Source of the DNA: Bradyrhizobium sp. CB3481
GTDB taxonomy: Bacteria; Pseudomonadota; Alphaproteobacteria; Rhizobiales; Xanthobacteraceae
Direction of reading: 5' to 3'
Length of the DNA: 64,000 bases
Assembly (NCBI RefSeq): GCF_029714305.1
Contig: NZ_CP121647.1
Coordinates: 4,174,501 to 4,238,500, forward strand
Position numbers and translations under genes: made by a program. The notes under the pieces are model-generated. The model did no database searches, was not told the origin of the DNA, and saw only the letters and a list, made by a program, of their open reading frames with translations. Below are positions 43,617-52,935 of the stretch, in pieces; the stretch's first letter is position 1; every line of letters starts with the position of its first letter.

Positions 43617-43831
43617 CGACACGCGCCACCACAATTTGCCCGTTCCACGCCAACGTCACGGTCCGGGTCGGCGATGACGCGGCGGAAACCCACGCGTTCT
43701 ATCGCGCCCGGAACCTGGTGAAGCACGATGGCACGGGCTGGGATCATGAACTGCTGCTGGCTGAAATTGCGCGCCAGCTTGCCGAGGCTGCCGATGGCGT
43801 TTGCCCTTGCTGCTCGGCAGACCAGGCCTGA
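43559..43831 (+). CDS. Hypothetical protein, 90 aa, with CPxH and CPCC motifs
   Basis: This 90-residue soluble protein has a CPFH site near residue 27, a helical middle (ELLLAEIARQLAEAADG) and a C-terminal CPCC. The paired Cys/His sites suggest metal or Fe-S binding, but no known family is recognised. Codon use and length suggest a real gene. It converges on the enoyl-CoA hydratase gene. Confidence 0.6.
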   Translation: MSIAAEADNLEAAVRAALLTTRATTICPFHANVTVRVGDDAAETHAFYRARNLVKHDGTGWDHELLLAEIARQLAEAADGVCPCCSADQA

Positions 43832-43834
43832 GTG

Positions 43835-44641
43835 CTACCTGCCCCTGAACCGGGGTTTGCGGCGCTCCAGGAAGGCTGCCACGCCTTCCTTGTGATCCTC
43901 GGTCATGCTCGCCAGCGCGAATTGGTCGAGGTCCATATGGCTGGCGAGGTCGTCAAGCGCGTGCGCGAGGCGGTTGACGGTCAGCTTGGTCATGGCGACC
44001 GATAGCGGCGGCTGGGCAGCGACCTTGGCAGCGAGCGCCATCGCGGCATCGAACGTCTTCCCCGGATCAGCCACCTCCTCGACCAGCCGCCATTCGTAAG
44101 CCTCGTTGGCCGAGATGCGCTGGTCAGCCAGGATCACAGCCTGCTTGGTGCGCGCCGGGCCCATCAAATGCAGCATCCGCGGCACGCTCTGCCAGCTCAT
44201 GTTCATGCCGAGCCCGATCTCGGGCACGCGCATATGGGCGTCACGGGCCATGACACGGAAATCCAGCGCGACTGCCAGCGCCACACCGCCGCCGACGCAA
44301 AAGCCTTCGATGGCGCCGATCGTGACCTGCTCCATGTCCTGCCAGGCCCGCGTCAGCCGCGGTCCGAGCTTCAGGTGGCGGCGCAAGGCGCCTAGATCCA
44401 TGGACTTGCGGGAGCTTCCTTCCGGATCTTTCAAATCGAAACCAGCGCTGAACGAAGTGGCGCCGCCGGTGAGCACGACGACCGAAGTTTCGCCATCGTC
44501 CTCAAAGCTGCGCGCGGCGTCCGTAAGCTGGCGCATCGCGTCAGGCGATAGCGCGTTGATGCCGTCGCCGCGATCGAAACGTACGACGGCGATCCGGCCA
44601 TCCGGTCCCAGGCCTTTTTCGATTTTGACGAACTCAGCCAA
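43835..44641 (-). CDS. Enoyl-CoA hydratase/isomerase family protein
   Basis: This 268-residue crotonase-fold protein has the oxyanion-hole segments SFSAGFDLK and EGFCVGGGVALAVALDFRV, followed by VPEIGLGMNMSW. In this region the usual second catalytic Glu position reads differently from classical hydratases, so the exact reaction is uncertain. The TTG start is supported by AAGGGAGG seven bases upstream; an ATG in between is out of frame. It stands alone near the TRAP/acyl-CoA synthetase cluster. Confidence 0.88.
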   Translation of the reverse strand: MAEFVKIEKGLGPDGRIAVVRFDRGDGINALSPDAMRQLTDAARSFEDDGETSVVVLTGGATSFSAGFDLKDPEGSSRKSMDLGALRRHLKLGPRLTRAWQDMEQVTIGAIEGFCVGGGVALAVALDFRVMARDAHMRVPEIGLGMNMSWQSVPRMLHLMGPARTKQAVILADQRISANEAYEWRLVEEVADPGKTFDAAMALAAKVAAQPPLSVAMTKLTVNRLAHALDDLASHMDLDQFALASMTEDHKEGVAAFLERRKPRFRGR

Positions 44642-44748
44642 CGCATTGCCTCCCTTCCCTCAGGTTCTTCAAAAACCTTAGCCCAAAAATCCCCAAAAGA
44701 ATCCCTTGGGGAGGTGGCAGGTGTCGTCAGCAACCGGTCGGCCCCCCC

Positions 44749-45510
44749 TTACAGATGTCCCGTACGATGGTGATCCGGCCTGCCGCCGGGTACCGGAAAG
44801 CGGATCGTGGTGCCGAGCGTGATCCAGTTGGCGTTTTCGCCCGTGATGTTGCGGCCATAGATCAGGTCGACCGAGAAAATCTCGTTGGGCCGGTAGCGCA
44901 GACCGGTCTGGAACCGCGGCTGCACGACGCTTGGCGTATCCGAATGGCCCGCCTGCCCGAACGCCTCGATGGTCCACTGCAGCGTCTCCGTGAACTTCCA
45001 GTCGAACCCGATCCCATAAAGTAGGTAATGACGGCCGACGCTGCGATCCCACAGCCAGCCGCCGTTGAGATTGAGGCGCGTGTTTTCGCTGAGCCGGAAG
45101 GTCGCCGGCGCCACGGCGAAGGCTGTGAGGTTCTCCCCGGTGAGTGCGTCGAACGAGCCGCCGGCGTAAATGGAATAGCCGAGCCTGCCGACACCCGTCG
45201 GTGCGATGTTCATCTTCGCCTTCGGCTGGAGCGTCATGCTCCACTCGCCGTCGCTGCGCGCGCGGTTGGTGAGCATGCTCAGCTCGACCGGCTGGAACGG
45301 ATTGACCACGCAGGACGGATTGGCGACCGCCGAAAAATCGGTGTTGGAGGCCGCCGATAGCCAGCTCTCGAGCTTGCACGAACCAGCCTCGCCGATATCG
45401 GCCGCGTCGACGGCATAGGCGCCATTCGCGGCCCACGCCGCTCCTCCCGGAAGCCAGGCCACAATGCCTGCCGCAATGGCTGCCGCGATATGCCCTGCCC
45501 CGATCCCCAT
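44749..45510 (-). CDS. Outer-membrane beta-barrel-like exported protein
   Basis: This 253-residue protein has a signal peptide (about 1-30, ending AAWA). Alternating aromatic/hydrophobic strands follow, such as LNLNGGWLWDRSVG, WTIEAFGQAGHSD, FSVDLIYGRNI and a C-terminal strand ITLGTTIRFP, as expected of a small outer-membrane barrel. It resembles the uncharacterised transporter-like barrels found in Bradyrhizobium. It is divergent from the nitrile hydratase operon with 63 bases between starts. Confidence 0.65.
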   Translation of the reverse strand: MGIGAGHIAAAIAAGIVAWLPGGAAWAANGAYAVDAADIGEAGSCKLESWLSAASNTDFSAVANPSCVVNPFQPVELSMLTNRARSDGEWSMTLQPKAKMNIAPTGVGRLGYSIYAGGSFDALTGENLTAFAVAPATFRLSENTRLNLNGGWLWDRSVGRHYLLYGIGFDWKFTETLQWTIEAFGQAGHSDTPSVVQPRFQTGLRYRPNEIFSVDLIYGRNITGENANWITLGTTIRFPVPGGRPDHHRTGHL

Positions 45511-45573
45511 CGGGCAAATGCTAGCAGAGTCCCCGCCTCGACATAGCCCGGATTTTGCGCCTATCCTCACCCC

Positions 45574-46221
45574 ATGAGCGACCACGATCACGACCACCAC
45601 GGCCACCATCACCACCACGATCACGACCATTCCGAATTGTCGGAGACCGAGCTGCGCGTACGCGCGCTGGAGTCGATCCTGACCGAGAAGGGCTATGTTG
45701 ATCCCGCCGCGCTCGACCTGCTGATCGATCTCTACGAGACGAAGATCGGCCCGCGCAACGGCATCCGCGTGGTGGCCAAGGCCTGGAGCGATCCGGCCTA
45801 TCATGCGCGGCTGATGAAGAATGCGTCGGCTGCGATCGCCGAACTCGACTATTCCGGCCGCCAGGGCGAGCACATGGTGGTGGTGGAGAACACCCCCGAG
45901 CAGCACAACATGGTCGTGTGCACGCTGTGCTCCTGCTACCCGCATCCGGTGCTCGGGCTGCCGCCGGTCTGGTACAAATCTGCGCCCTACCGCTCCCGCG
46001 CTGTCTCCGATCCACGCGGTGTCCTGAAGGATTTCGGCGTGACGCTGCCGGAGACGACCAAAATCCGGGTCTGGGACTCCACCGCCGAAATCCGCTACCT
46101 CGTGCTGCCGATGCGGCCTGCGGGCACCGAGGGCTGGAGCGAACAACAGCTCGCCGAACTCGTCACCCGTGACAGCATGATCGGCACCGGCCTGCCGAAA
46201 CAACCTGGCGAGATTGCGTGA
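45574..46221 (+). CDS. nthA: Nitrile hydratase alpha subunit, cobalt type, His-rich N-terminus
   Basis: This 215-residue subunit hydrates nitriles to amides together with the beta subunit. The metal site is VCTLCSCY with Cys116, Cys119 and Cys121; Thr in the CTLC motif marks the cobalt type (iron enzymes have Ser). Residues 4-19 contain 11 His residues alternating with Asp, an unusual metal-binding-like tail. Its stop overlaps the beta-subunit start. The order alpha-beta-activator is intact. Confidence 0.95.
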   Translation: MSDHDHDHHGHHHHHDHDHSELSETELRVRALESILTEKGYVDPAALDLLIDLYETKIGPRNGIRVVAKAWSDPAYHARLMKNASAAIAELDYSGRQGEHMVVVENTPEQHNMVVCTLCSCYPHPVLGLPPVWYKSAPYRSRAVSDPRGVLKDFGVTLPETTKIRVWDSTAEIRYLVLPMRPAGTEGWSEQQLAELVTRDSMIGTGLPKQPGEIA

Positions 46222-46880
46222 TGGACGGCGCGCATGACATGGGCGGCGCCAAGGGTTTCGGCCCGGTCGTACCTGAACCGAACGAGCCGGTGTTTCATGG
46301 CGATTGGGAACGCCGCGCCTTTGCGCTGACGGTCGCGATGGCGCGCCCGGGCGGCTGGAATATCGACATGTCGCGGTTTGCGCGCGAGAACCGGCCGCCC
46401 GAGGATTACCTCAGCAAAAGCTATTTTCAGATCTGGCTGGCAGGCCTCGAAACGCTGATGATCGAGCGCGGGCTGGTGACGCGCGAGGAGATCCAAGCCG
46501 GCAAGGTGCTCTCCCCTCCCAAGCCCGGCATCAAGCCGATCGCGCCCAATGAGGTCACGCCGGCGATCAGGCGCGGCGGCCCGACCGAACGCGCGCCGAA
46601 GGCGCCGGCGCTGTTTGCGATCGGCGAGACCGTGCGGATGAAGGACATCCACCCGATAACGCATACGCGGCTGCCGCAATATGTTCGCGGCCATCTCGGC
46701 ACCGTCGAGCTCAATCACGGCTGCCACGTCTTCCCCGACACCAACTCGCTCGGCAAGGGGGAGGACCCGCAATGGCTTTACACGGTACGGTTCGACGGGC
46801 CGGAGTTGTGGGGCAAGGACACCCACCCGACGCTGAGCGTCTCCGTCGACGCCTGGGAATCCTATCTGGAGCGCGTGTGA
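46221..46880 (+). CDS. nthB: Nitrile hydratase beta subunit
   Basis: This 219-residue subunit begins [16 protein letters not shown], the standard beta N-terminus, and contains PVFHGDWERRAFALTVAM and, near the end, VRFDGPELWGKD. It completes the heterodimer and carries the Arg residues that contact the alpha claw setting. ATG 46221 overlaps the alpha stop by one base, and the activator gene overlaps its own stop. Confidence 0.95.
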   Translation: MDGAHDMGGAKGFGPVVPEPNEPVFHGDWERRAFALTVAMARPGGWNIDMSRFARENRPPEDYLSKSYFQIWLAGLETLMIERGLVTREEIQAGKVLSPPKPGIKPIAPNEVTPAIRRGGPTERAPKAPALFAIGETVRMKDIHPITHTRLPQYVRGHLGTVELNHGCHVFPDTNSLGKGEDPQWLYTVRFDGPELWGKDTHPTLSVSVDAWESYLERV

Positions 46881-47263
46881 TGGGCCTGACCCCGCAGCAG
46901 GCGATGCGGGCGGCCGTCGCTGTTCCCGGCGTCCCCCGTGACGAGGACGGCCCGGTGTTTCGCGAGCCGTGGGAAGCCCGCGCTTTCGCCATGGCGCTGG
47001 CGCTGCATGAGGCCGGCGTGTTCACCTGGAAGGAATGGGCGGAGACGCTGGGGGCGCAGATCAAGCGGGCGCAAGCGGCCGGCGACCCTGATACGGGCGA
47101 AACCTATTATCAGCATTGGCTCGCAACATTGGAGACACTGGTCGCCGCCAAGGGCGTTGCGACGTCGGATCTACTTCATCGCTACCGCGATGCCTGGGAT
47201 CACGCCGCGGAACGCACCCCGCATGGTGCACCGATCGAGCTGACGCCCGGGGATTTTGGTTAA
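46880..47263 (+). CDS. Nitrile hydratase accessory protein (activator, beta-like)
   Basis: This 127-residue protein is similar in layout to the N-terminal part of the beta subunit (PVFREPWEARAFAMALALHEAG, then TYYQHWLATLETLVAAKG). This is the 14-kDa activator family that delivers metal to the alpha subunit by self-subunit swapping in cobalt nitrile hydratases. It overlaps nthB by one base and ends the operon. Confidence 0.88.
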   Translation: MGLTPQQAMRAAVAVPGVPRDEDGPVFREPWEARAFAMALALHEAGVFTWKEWAETLGAQIKRAQAAGDPDTGETYYQHWLATLETLVAAKGVATSDLLHRYRDAWDHAAERTPHGAPIELTPGDFG

Positions 47264-47294
47264 CCCAAACGATATGTTCCGTTGCCTCGCGCGA

Positions 47295-47792
47295 TCACGG
47301 CGAAACACCGGCTTCCAATGGTCTTCGACTAGAGTTTCCAGCTAACCGCCTGGGATCCCTCAAAGCGTGCTTGAACTCCGACCGGGAAATGAACGGCCAT
47401 GCGAGACGATCGCCGGCCGCCAGAAACTCGGCTGCATGTTCAGGAGAGATCGCATTGGGCCAGCTCAGCCACCTCAATAGCGCCGGCCGAACCCGCCGAA
47501 ATGGCTGCACTCCGGGCAGGTACATCTTTGGCCAGTTGTATTGAAAATCGCTGTCGAGGAACAGGACCCAGCGCAGCACTTCCCGGCGCGTTCTCGACTC
47601 CGCGTAACGTCCGACCAGCCGGTGGCCGGACACGTCACTGTAGAGCAGCCAGGTCATGCCCGCGAACGCCATGATCGCAGCATCGCTGGTCTCGGGGATG
47701 CTATCCTCGAATTGGTCGCTGCTGATCTTTCCTGAAACGAGAAGCCTGATGTTTCGGGAAAGCTGGTCGCGGGCTGGCCGATCTATCATCAT
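47295..47792 (-). CDS. Conserved hypothetical protein, about 165 aa
   Basis: This protein has a helical N-terminus (RDQLSRNIRLLVSGKISSDQFEDSIP), a central hydrophobic SDAAIMAFAGMTWLLYSDV stretch and an Arg/Trp-rich second half (REVLRWVLFLDSDFQYNWP). I do not recognise the family. It may start at GTG 47801, ATG 47792 or ATG 47789. It converges on the nitrile hydratase operon. Confidence 0.6.
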   Translation of the reverse strand: MMIDRPARDQLSRNIRLLVSGKISSDQFEDSIPETSDAAIMAFAGMTWLLYSDVSGHRLVGRYAESRTRREVLRWVLFLDSDFQYNWPKMYLPGVQPFRRVRPALLRWLSWPNAISPEHAAEFLAAGDRLAWPFISRSEFKHALRDPRRLAGNSSRRPLEAGVSP

Positions 47793-47940
47793 TCCTGTCA
47801 CGTTCGCGTCGATCGACGTTACGCAAAGATATACGAAACCCGTATTTTCCCCGTCTTAACCACTTAGTTCAAACCCTATCGATTTGGTTCAGAACCCGGC
47901 CTCCGGAATACGGCCGGCAGACGATGGAACGGCCCCCCTC

Positions 47941-48651
47941 TCACTTTGCCGCATATTCGCGCCAGCCCTTGGCCCGCAACGCGCAGGCCGGGCATTCGCC
48001 GCAGCCATAGCCCCAATCGTGCCGCGCGCCCCGTTCGCCAAGATAGCACGTGTGGGAGTACTCGCGGATCAGATCGACCAGCCCTGTCCCGCCGAGGTCA
48101 TGTGCGAGCTTCCAGGTGGCGGCCTTGTCGAGCCACATCAGCGGCGTATGCAGCTCAAAATTCTTCGCCATGCCGAGATTGAGCGCGGACTGCAGCGCCT
48201 TGATCGTCTCGTCGCGGCAATCCGGATAGCCGGAATAGTCCGTCTCGCACATGCCGCCGACGATGTGGCGGATGCCGCGCCGGTAGGCCAGCGCCGCGGC
48301 GAAGGTGAGGAACACCAGGTTGCGGCCGGGGACGAACGTATTGGGCAAGCCGTCCTCGCCCATCCTGATCTCGACATCGCGCGTCAGCGCGGTGTCGGAA
48401 ATTTCTGCCAGTGTCGGAATTTCCAAAGTATGGCTCTCGCCGATTTTTGCCGCCCAATCCGGCCGCAGCGATGTGATGCCCGAAAGCAGTCGTTCGCGGC
48501 AGTCAAGCTCGATCGCATGGCGTTGGCCGTAGGCGAAGCCTAGCGTTTCGACACGGGCAAAGCGCTGCAGAGCCCAGGCGAGGCAGGTGGTGGAATCCTG
48601 TCCGCCGGAGAACAGCACCAGCGCGGTTTCGGAGGAAAATGGATCGGTCAT
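47941..48651 (-). CDS. queC: 7-cyano-7-deazaguanine synthase
   Basis: This 236-residue enzyme converts 7-carboxy-7-deazaguanine to preQ0 for queuosine synthesis. It has the PP-loop [11 protein letters not shown], the [14 protein letters not shown] segment and a C-terminal zinc motif ([20 protein letters not shown] then CPAC). ATG 48651 gives the usual length; an in-frame extension further upstream is not needed. No queD or queE is adjacent. Confidence 0.95.
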   Translation of the reverse strand: MTDPFSSETALVLFSGGQDSTTCLAWALQRFARVETLGFAYGQRHAIELDCRERLLSGITSLRPDWAAKIGESHTLEIPTLAEISDTALTRDVEIRMGEDGLPNTFVPGRNLVFLTFAAALAYRRGIRHIVGGMCETDYSGYPDCRDETIKALQSALNLGMAKNFELHTPLMWLDKAATWKLAHDLGGTGLVDLIREYSHTCYLGERGARHDWGYGCGECPACALRAKGWREYAAK

Positions 48652-48780
48652 GAGGGCCCAATAGCACTCCCGGGCTTTGAGGCCAATCGGTGGAAATTGC
48701 CTCGATCTTAGCGCGTTCCGCTGGGATCGGCGCGCCGCTTGCGGCATAAAGCGACGGCCTTCCTCGACGACGGACGATCC

Positions 48781-49596
48781 ATGACCCCTTCCCGCGATAT
48801 TTCACGGCTCATCGAAATCATGGCGGCACTGCGCACGCCCGTGACCGGTTGCCCATGGGACCTCGAGCAGGACTTTGCGACGATTGCGCCCTATACCATC
48901 GAGGAGGCTTATGAGGTCGCCGATGCCATTACGCGCGGCGACCTCGACGACCTGCGCGAGGAACTCGGCGATCTCCTGCTGCAGGTCGTCTACCACGCCC
49001 GCATGGCGGAAGAGCAGAACGCTTTTGCTTTCGGCGACGTGGTCGAAGCGATCACGCGGAAGCTGATCCGCCGCCACCCGCATGTGTTCGCCGACAAGGA
49101 CGGCAACATCGCGCCCGCCGGCGTCAAGAGCGCCTGGGAGCGCATTAAGGCCGAGGAAAAGGCCGAGCGCGCGGCGCGGCGGCCGCCGGAAGAAACTTCG
49201 CACCAGTCGCTGCTCTCAAGCGTCAAGGCGGGACTGCCGGCGCTCACCCGCGCCGTGGAATTGCAGCGCAAGGCCTCCACCGTCGGCTTCGACTGGAACG
49301 ATCCCCGCGCAGTGCTGAGCAAGATCCGCGAGGAGGCCGACGAGATCGAGGCGGCGCTCGATCGCAATGACAAGCAGGAGCTGGCGGAAGAGACCGGCGA
49401 CCTGCTGTTCGCGCTGGTCAATCTGGCACGCCATGTCGGCGCCGATCCGGAGGCGGCATTGCGCGGAACCAACGCCAAATTCGAGCGGCGTTTCGCCTAT
49501 ATCGAGCGTGCGCTCGCGGCGAAGGAACGCTCGCTCGACGACGCTAGCCTCGAAGAGATGGACGCGCTCTGGAACGAAGCGAAGCGCGCGCGTTGA
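48781..49596 (+). CDS. mazG: Nucleoside triphosphate pyrophosphohydrolase MazG
   Basis: This 271-residue enzyme hydrolyses NTPs to NMP and pyrophosphate. Two MazG domains are visible; the first has [10 protein letters not shown] and [10 protein letters not shown]...LREELGD, and the second has [10 protein letters not shown] and [21 protein letters not shown] 48781 fits the usual N-terminus. It converges with hflX. Confidence 0.94.
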   Translation: MTPSRDISRLIEIMAALRTPVTGCPWDLEQDFATIAPYTIEEAYEVADAITRGDLDDLREELGDLLLQVVYHARMAEEQNAFAFGDVVEAITRKLIRRHPHVFADKDGNIAPAGVKSAWERIKAEEKAERAARRPPEETSHQSLLSSVKAGLPALTRAVELQRKASTVGFDWNDPRAVLSKIREEADEIEAALDRNDKQELAEETGDLLFALVNLARHVGADPEAALRGTNAKFERRFAYIERALAAKERSLDDASLEEMDALWNEAKRAR

Positions 49597-49605
49597 GCTT
49601 TGAAT

Positions 49606-50982
49606 TCACGCCACGTGCGGCACGGCCGCGAAGCGATTGACCACGATATCGCGCTTGGTCTCGTCGACGCGCACCGTCATGTCGAAGCGGCCGTCGTGAA
49701 GTTCCTTGGCGAGCACTTCAGCATTGCGATGAAGCCAGCTGATCCCGGCGCCATCGGCGGCATCGATCGACAGATCGAGTGTCGTGCGTGTAGTGGCCAG
49801 CCGCTCCTCGATCGCGGTCAATAGCTCGTTGATCCCCTCCCCGGTGGCGGCGGAGACCAGAAAACATGGCCGCTCCGGCGGGCGGCGGGATGCGATGTTG
49901 CGCAGGTTCTCGCGCTCGTCGGAATCGAAGCGGTCGATCTTGTTCCAGACTTCGAGGATGCGTCCGCCGGCGTCAGGATCGATTCCAAGCTGGCGCAGCA
50001 CGGCATCGACATCGCGCTCCTGCGCCTCGGCGTCCTCATGCGAGATATCGCGGACGTGGAGAATGATGTCGGCCTCCAGCACCTCTTCCAACGTGGCACG
50101 GAATGCGGCGACGAGCTGCGTCGGCAGGTTGGAGATGAATCCGACGGTGTCCGACAGCATCGCCTTGCCGCCATGCGGCAGGCTCAGCGCGCGTAAGGTC
50201 GGATCGAGCGTCGCAAACAGCATGTCCACCGCCTGCACGTCGGCGCGCGTCAGGCGGTTGAACAGCGTCGACTTGCCGGCATTGGTGTAACCGACCAGCG
50301 CCACCACGCGGTACGGCACACGCTGCCGGCCGGCGCGATGCAGCCGCCGCGTCGCCTGCACCTTCTTCAGCTCGCTCTCCAGCCGCGTGATGCGGTCGCC
50401 GATCAGCCGGCGGTCGGCTTCGATCTGGGTCTCGCCGGGGCCGCCCATGAAGCCGAAGCCGCCGCGCTGGCGCTCCAGATGCGTCCAGGACCGTACCAGG
50501 CGGCTGCGCTGATAGTTCAGATGCGCCAGCTCGACCTGCAGCGCGCCTTCCTTGGTCTTGGCGCGGCGGCCGAAGATTTCCAGGATCAGGCCGGTGCGGT
50601 CGAGCACTTTGGTGCTCCAGGCCTTCTCGAGATTGCGCTGCTGGATCGGCGACAGCGCGCAGTCCATCACCACCAGCTCGATGTCATGGCCCGCGATCAG
50701 GCCGGTGATCTCCTCGACCTTGCCCTTGCCGAGATAGGTCGCCGGCCGGATCTGGCCGACCGGCGCGATCACGGCATCGGCGATCATGAGGTCGATGGCC
50801 CGCGCGAGCCCGGCGGCTTCATCGAGCCGGGCTTCGAAATCGCGCACGGAATCGTTCGCCTGCGCATCGGCATCGCCACGGCGCATTCGCAAGTAAGGGC
50901 CGATGACGACCACCCGCCCGCTTTGTTGACCCTCTGCCGACCGCGGACGGTCGGCGTTCCCTTTACGGTCGAGGGGTTCCAA
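49606..50982 (-). CDS. hflX: GTPase HflX
   Basis: This 458-residue ribosome-associated GTPase has the HflX N-terminal domain (about 70-190; VVMDCALSPIQQRNLEKAW) and a G domain with Walker A GYTNAGKSTLFN, DTVGFI and NKID motifs. A C-terminal domain follows. HflX splits stalled ribosomes under stress. It starts at TTG 50982, 12 bases after the hfq stop, and is co-transcribed with hfq, a conserved pairing. Confidence 0.95.
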   Translation of the reverse strand: MEPLDRKGNADRPRSAEGQQSGRVVVIGPYLRMRRGDADAQANDSVRDFEARLDEAAGLARAIDLMIADAVIAPVGQIRPATYLGKGKVEEITGLIAGHDIELVVMDCALSPIQQRNLEKAWSTKVLDRTGLILEIFGRRAKTKEGALQVELAHLNYQRSRLVRSWTHLERQRGGFGFMGGPGETQIEADRRLIGDRITRLESELKKVQATRRLHRAGRQRVPYRVVALVGYTNAGKSTLFNRLTRADVQAVDMLFATLDPTLRALSLPHGGKAMLSDTVGFISNLPTQLVAAFRATLEEVLEADIILHVRDISHEDAEAQERDVDAVLRQLGIDPDAGGRILEVWNKIDRFDSDERENLRNIASRRPPERPCFLVSAATGEGINELLTAIEERLATTRTTLDLSIDAADGAGISWLHRNAEVLAKELHDGRFDMTVRVDETKRDIVVNRFAAVPHVA

Positions 50983-50993
50983 TCAGTTCACTC

Positions 50994-51242
50994 TCAAGCC
51001 GGAGCATCCTCGCCGCCTTCGAACAGCTGGATCGGAGCCCCCGGCATGATGGTCGAGATCGCATGCTTATAGACAAGCTGCGAATGACCGTCGCGCCGAA
51101 GCAGCAAGCAGAAGTTGTCGAACCAAGTAACAATCCCTTGCAGCTTTACTCCGTTGACCAGGAAGATCGTCAGTGGCGTTTTTGTTTTTCGAACGTGATT
51201 AAGGAAGGTGTCTTGTAGGTTTTGTGCGCGGTCTGCCGCCAT
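50994..51242 (-). CDS. hfq: RNA chaperone Hfq
   Basis: This 82-residue protein has the Sm1 motif [20 protein letters not shown] and the Sm2 motif [13 protein letters not shown]. Hfq forms hexamers that pair small RNAs with mRNAs and regulates nifA in rhizobia. It lies downstream of ntrX and upstream of hflX. Confidence 0.97.
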   Translation of the reverse strand: MAADRAQNLQDTFLNHVRKTKTPLTIFLVNGVKLQGIVTWFDNFCLLLRRDGHSQLVYKHAISTIMPGAPIQLFEGGEDAPA

Positions 51243-51547
51243 TGTTTTTTGTCCCGCCGTCTCGTGTTTCTTGTTGTTAAGCCGGTTGTTGCTCTCTCAC
51301 GGAGCCTGCCCCGACTCGCCGGCTTCCCCTGAGATCCCCCTCCGGTAGGCTCGGCGGTTTGATTAGAAGGTACGCGCGGTTCTAAGGCAAGCCGGTTCGG
51401 GCTCCGCCTGCTCGGAACCCAGTGGCCATTCTCCGCAAAACTGCCGAAAGAGATAAATATTCCAAAGCAAGTGCATGGATCGGCGCCAATGACGCGATTT
51501 GAGGCGCGAATTGCGGTACCTCGCGAACAAGCGATTCACTGAGGGCC
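51243..51547. other. Intergenic region between ntrX and hfq
   Basis: About 305 bases without a supported gene. It should contain the hfq promoter on the minus strand. I see no clear terminator or operator. Confidence 0.4.
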
Positions 51548-52918
51548 TCAACCGACTCCAAGCGCCTTCAACTTGCGGTGCAGTGCCGAACGCTCCATGC
51601 CGACGAATTCGGCGGTGCGCGAGATGTTGCCGGAGAACCGGCTGATCTGCGCGATCAGGTAGTCACGTTCGAACACTTCCCGCGCCTCGCGCAGCGGCAA
51701 CCCCATGATGTGCTCGCCGTTGTTGCTGGTCGGCATCGCCGGCACCATCGACCCGACATCCTGCGGCAGCATGTCGGCGGTGATGATCGCTTCAGGCCCG
51801 CCACCGGCCAGAATCATGACCCGTTCGACATTGTTGCGGAGCTGGCGGACGTTGCCGGGCCAGACATGGGACTGCAGTACCGCCATCGCGTCCTGGCCGA
51901 TCTGCCGCTTCGGCAGGCCGGTCGCCGCCGATATCTGGTCCATGAAATAGTCGATCAGTTCGGGGATGTCCTCGCGGCGCTCCGACAGCGGAGGAACCCG
52001 GATCGGCACCACCGACAGGCGATGGTAGAGATCCTCGCGGAAGCGCCCTTCCGCGATCTCTTCCTCCAGGTTGCGCGCCGTCGAGGAGATGATGCGGACA
52101 TCGACATGGATCTTGGCCGTGCCGCCCGAGCGCTGGAAGGTCTGGTCGACCAGCACGCGCAGGATCTTGTTCTGGGTCTCGCGCGGCATGTCAGCGATTT
52201 CGTCGATGAACAGCGTGCCACCGTGGGCCTCTTCCAGCGCGCCCGGCTTGCGCGGATGCTCGCCGTTGGTCTGTTCGATACCGAACAGCTCCACCTCCAT
52301 CCGCTCCGGCGTGATCGCCGCGGCGTTGATGACGACGAACGGTCCTTCTGCACGGCTCGATGCATTGTGGAGCGTGCGCGCGACCAGTTCCTTCCCCGAG
52401 CCGGACGGGCCGACGATCAGGATGCGGCTGTTGGCCTTCGCCGCGCGGTCGATGGTCTGGCGCAACTGATTCATGCAGGCGGAGCGTCCGGTGAGAACGC
52501 TCGCGGTGGGCGCCAGCTGTTTCAGCTCCTTCACTTCGCGCTTGAGGCGTGAATTCTCCAGCGCCCGCGTCGCCACTAGGATCAGCCGGTCGGACTTGAA
52601 GGGCTTTTCGATGAAGTCATAGGCGCCGCGCTTGATCGCAGCGACGGCGGTCTCGATGTTGCCGTGCCCGGAAATCATCACCACGGGAACGTCGGCATGC
52701 TCCTTCTTGACCTGCTCGAGCAATTGCAACCCGTCGAGCTTGGAGCCCTGCAGCCAGATATCGAGAAACACCAGATGCGGCCGGCGGCTGGAAATCTCGG
52801 CCAGCGCCGAATCGCTGTCGCGCGCAGTACGCGTATTGAAGCCTTCGTCCTCCAGGATGCCCGCAACGAGGTCACGAATATCGGCTTCGTCATCGACAAT
52901 CAGAATGTCACTGGCCAT
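51548..52918 (-). CDS. ntrX: Nitrogen assimilation response regulator NtrX
   Basis: This 456-residue regulator has a receiver domain with Asp53 (LVFLDIW), an AAA+ domain with Walker A GPSGSGKE, and a Fis-type helix-turn-helix at the C-terminus (GMERSALHRKLKAL). The loop where sigma-54 activators have GAFTGA reads differently (ELFGIEQTNGEHPRKPGALE), as is known for alphaproteobacterial NtrX. It probably does not open sigma-54 promoters in the canonical way. It is coupled to ntrY, 18 bases upstream. Confidence 0.95.
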   Translation of the reverse strand: MASDILIVDDEADIRDLVAGILEDEGFNTRTARDSDSALAEISSRRPHLVFLDIWLQGSKLDGLQLLEQVKKEHADVPVVMISGHGNIETAVAAIKRGAYDFIEKPFKSDRLILVATRALENSRLKREVKELKQLAPTASVLTGRSACMNQLRQTIDRAAKANSRILIVGPSGSGKELVARTLHNASSRAEGPFVVINAAAITPERMEVELFGIEQTNGEHPRKPGALEEAHGGTLFIDEIADMPRETQNKILRVLVDQTFQRSGGTAKIHVDVRIISSTARNLEEEIAEGRFREDLYHRLSVVPIRVPPLSERREDIPELIDYFMDQISAATGLPKRQIGQDAMAVLQSHVWPGNVRQLRNNVERVMILAGGGPEAIITADMLPQDVGSMVPAMPTSNNGEHIMGLPLREAREVFERDYLIAQISRFSGNISRTAEFVGMERSALHRKLKALGVG

Positions 52919-52935
52919 GGGTTACACCTGTCTTG

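Noticed and set aside
45511..46203. N-terminal extension of the outer-membrane barrel gene on the minus strand
   Set aside because: It is antisense to nthA and lies before a clear signal peptide starting at 45510.
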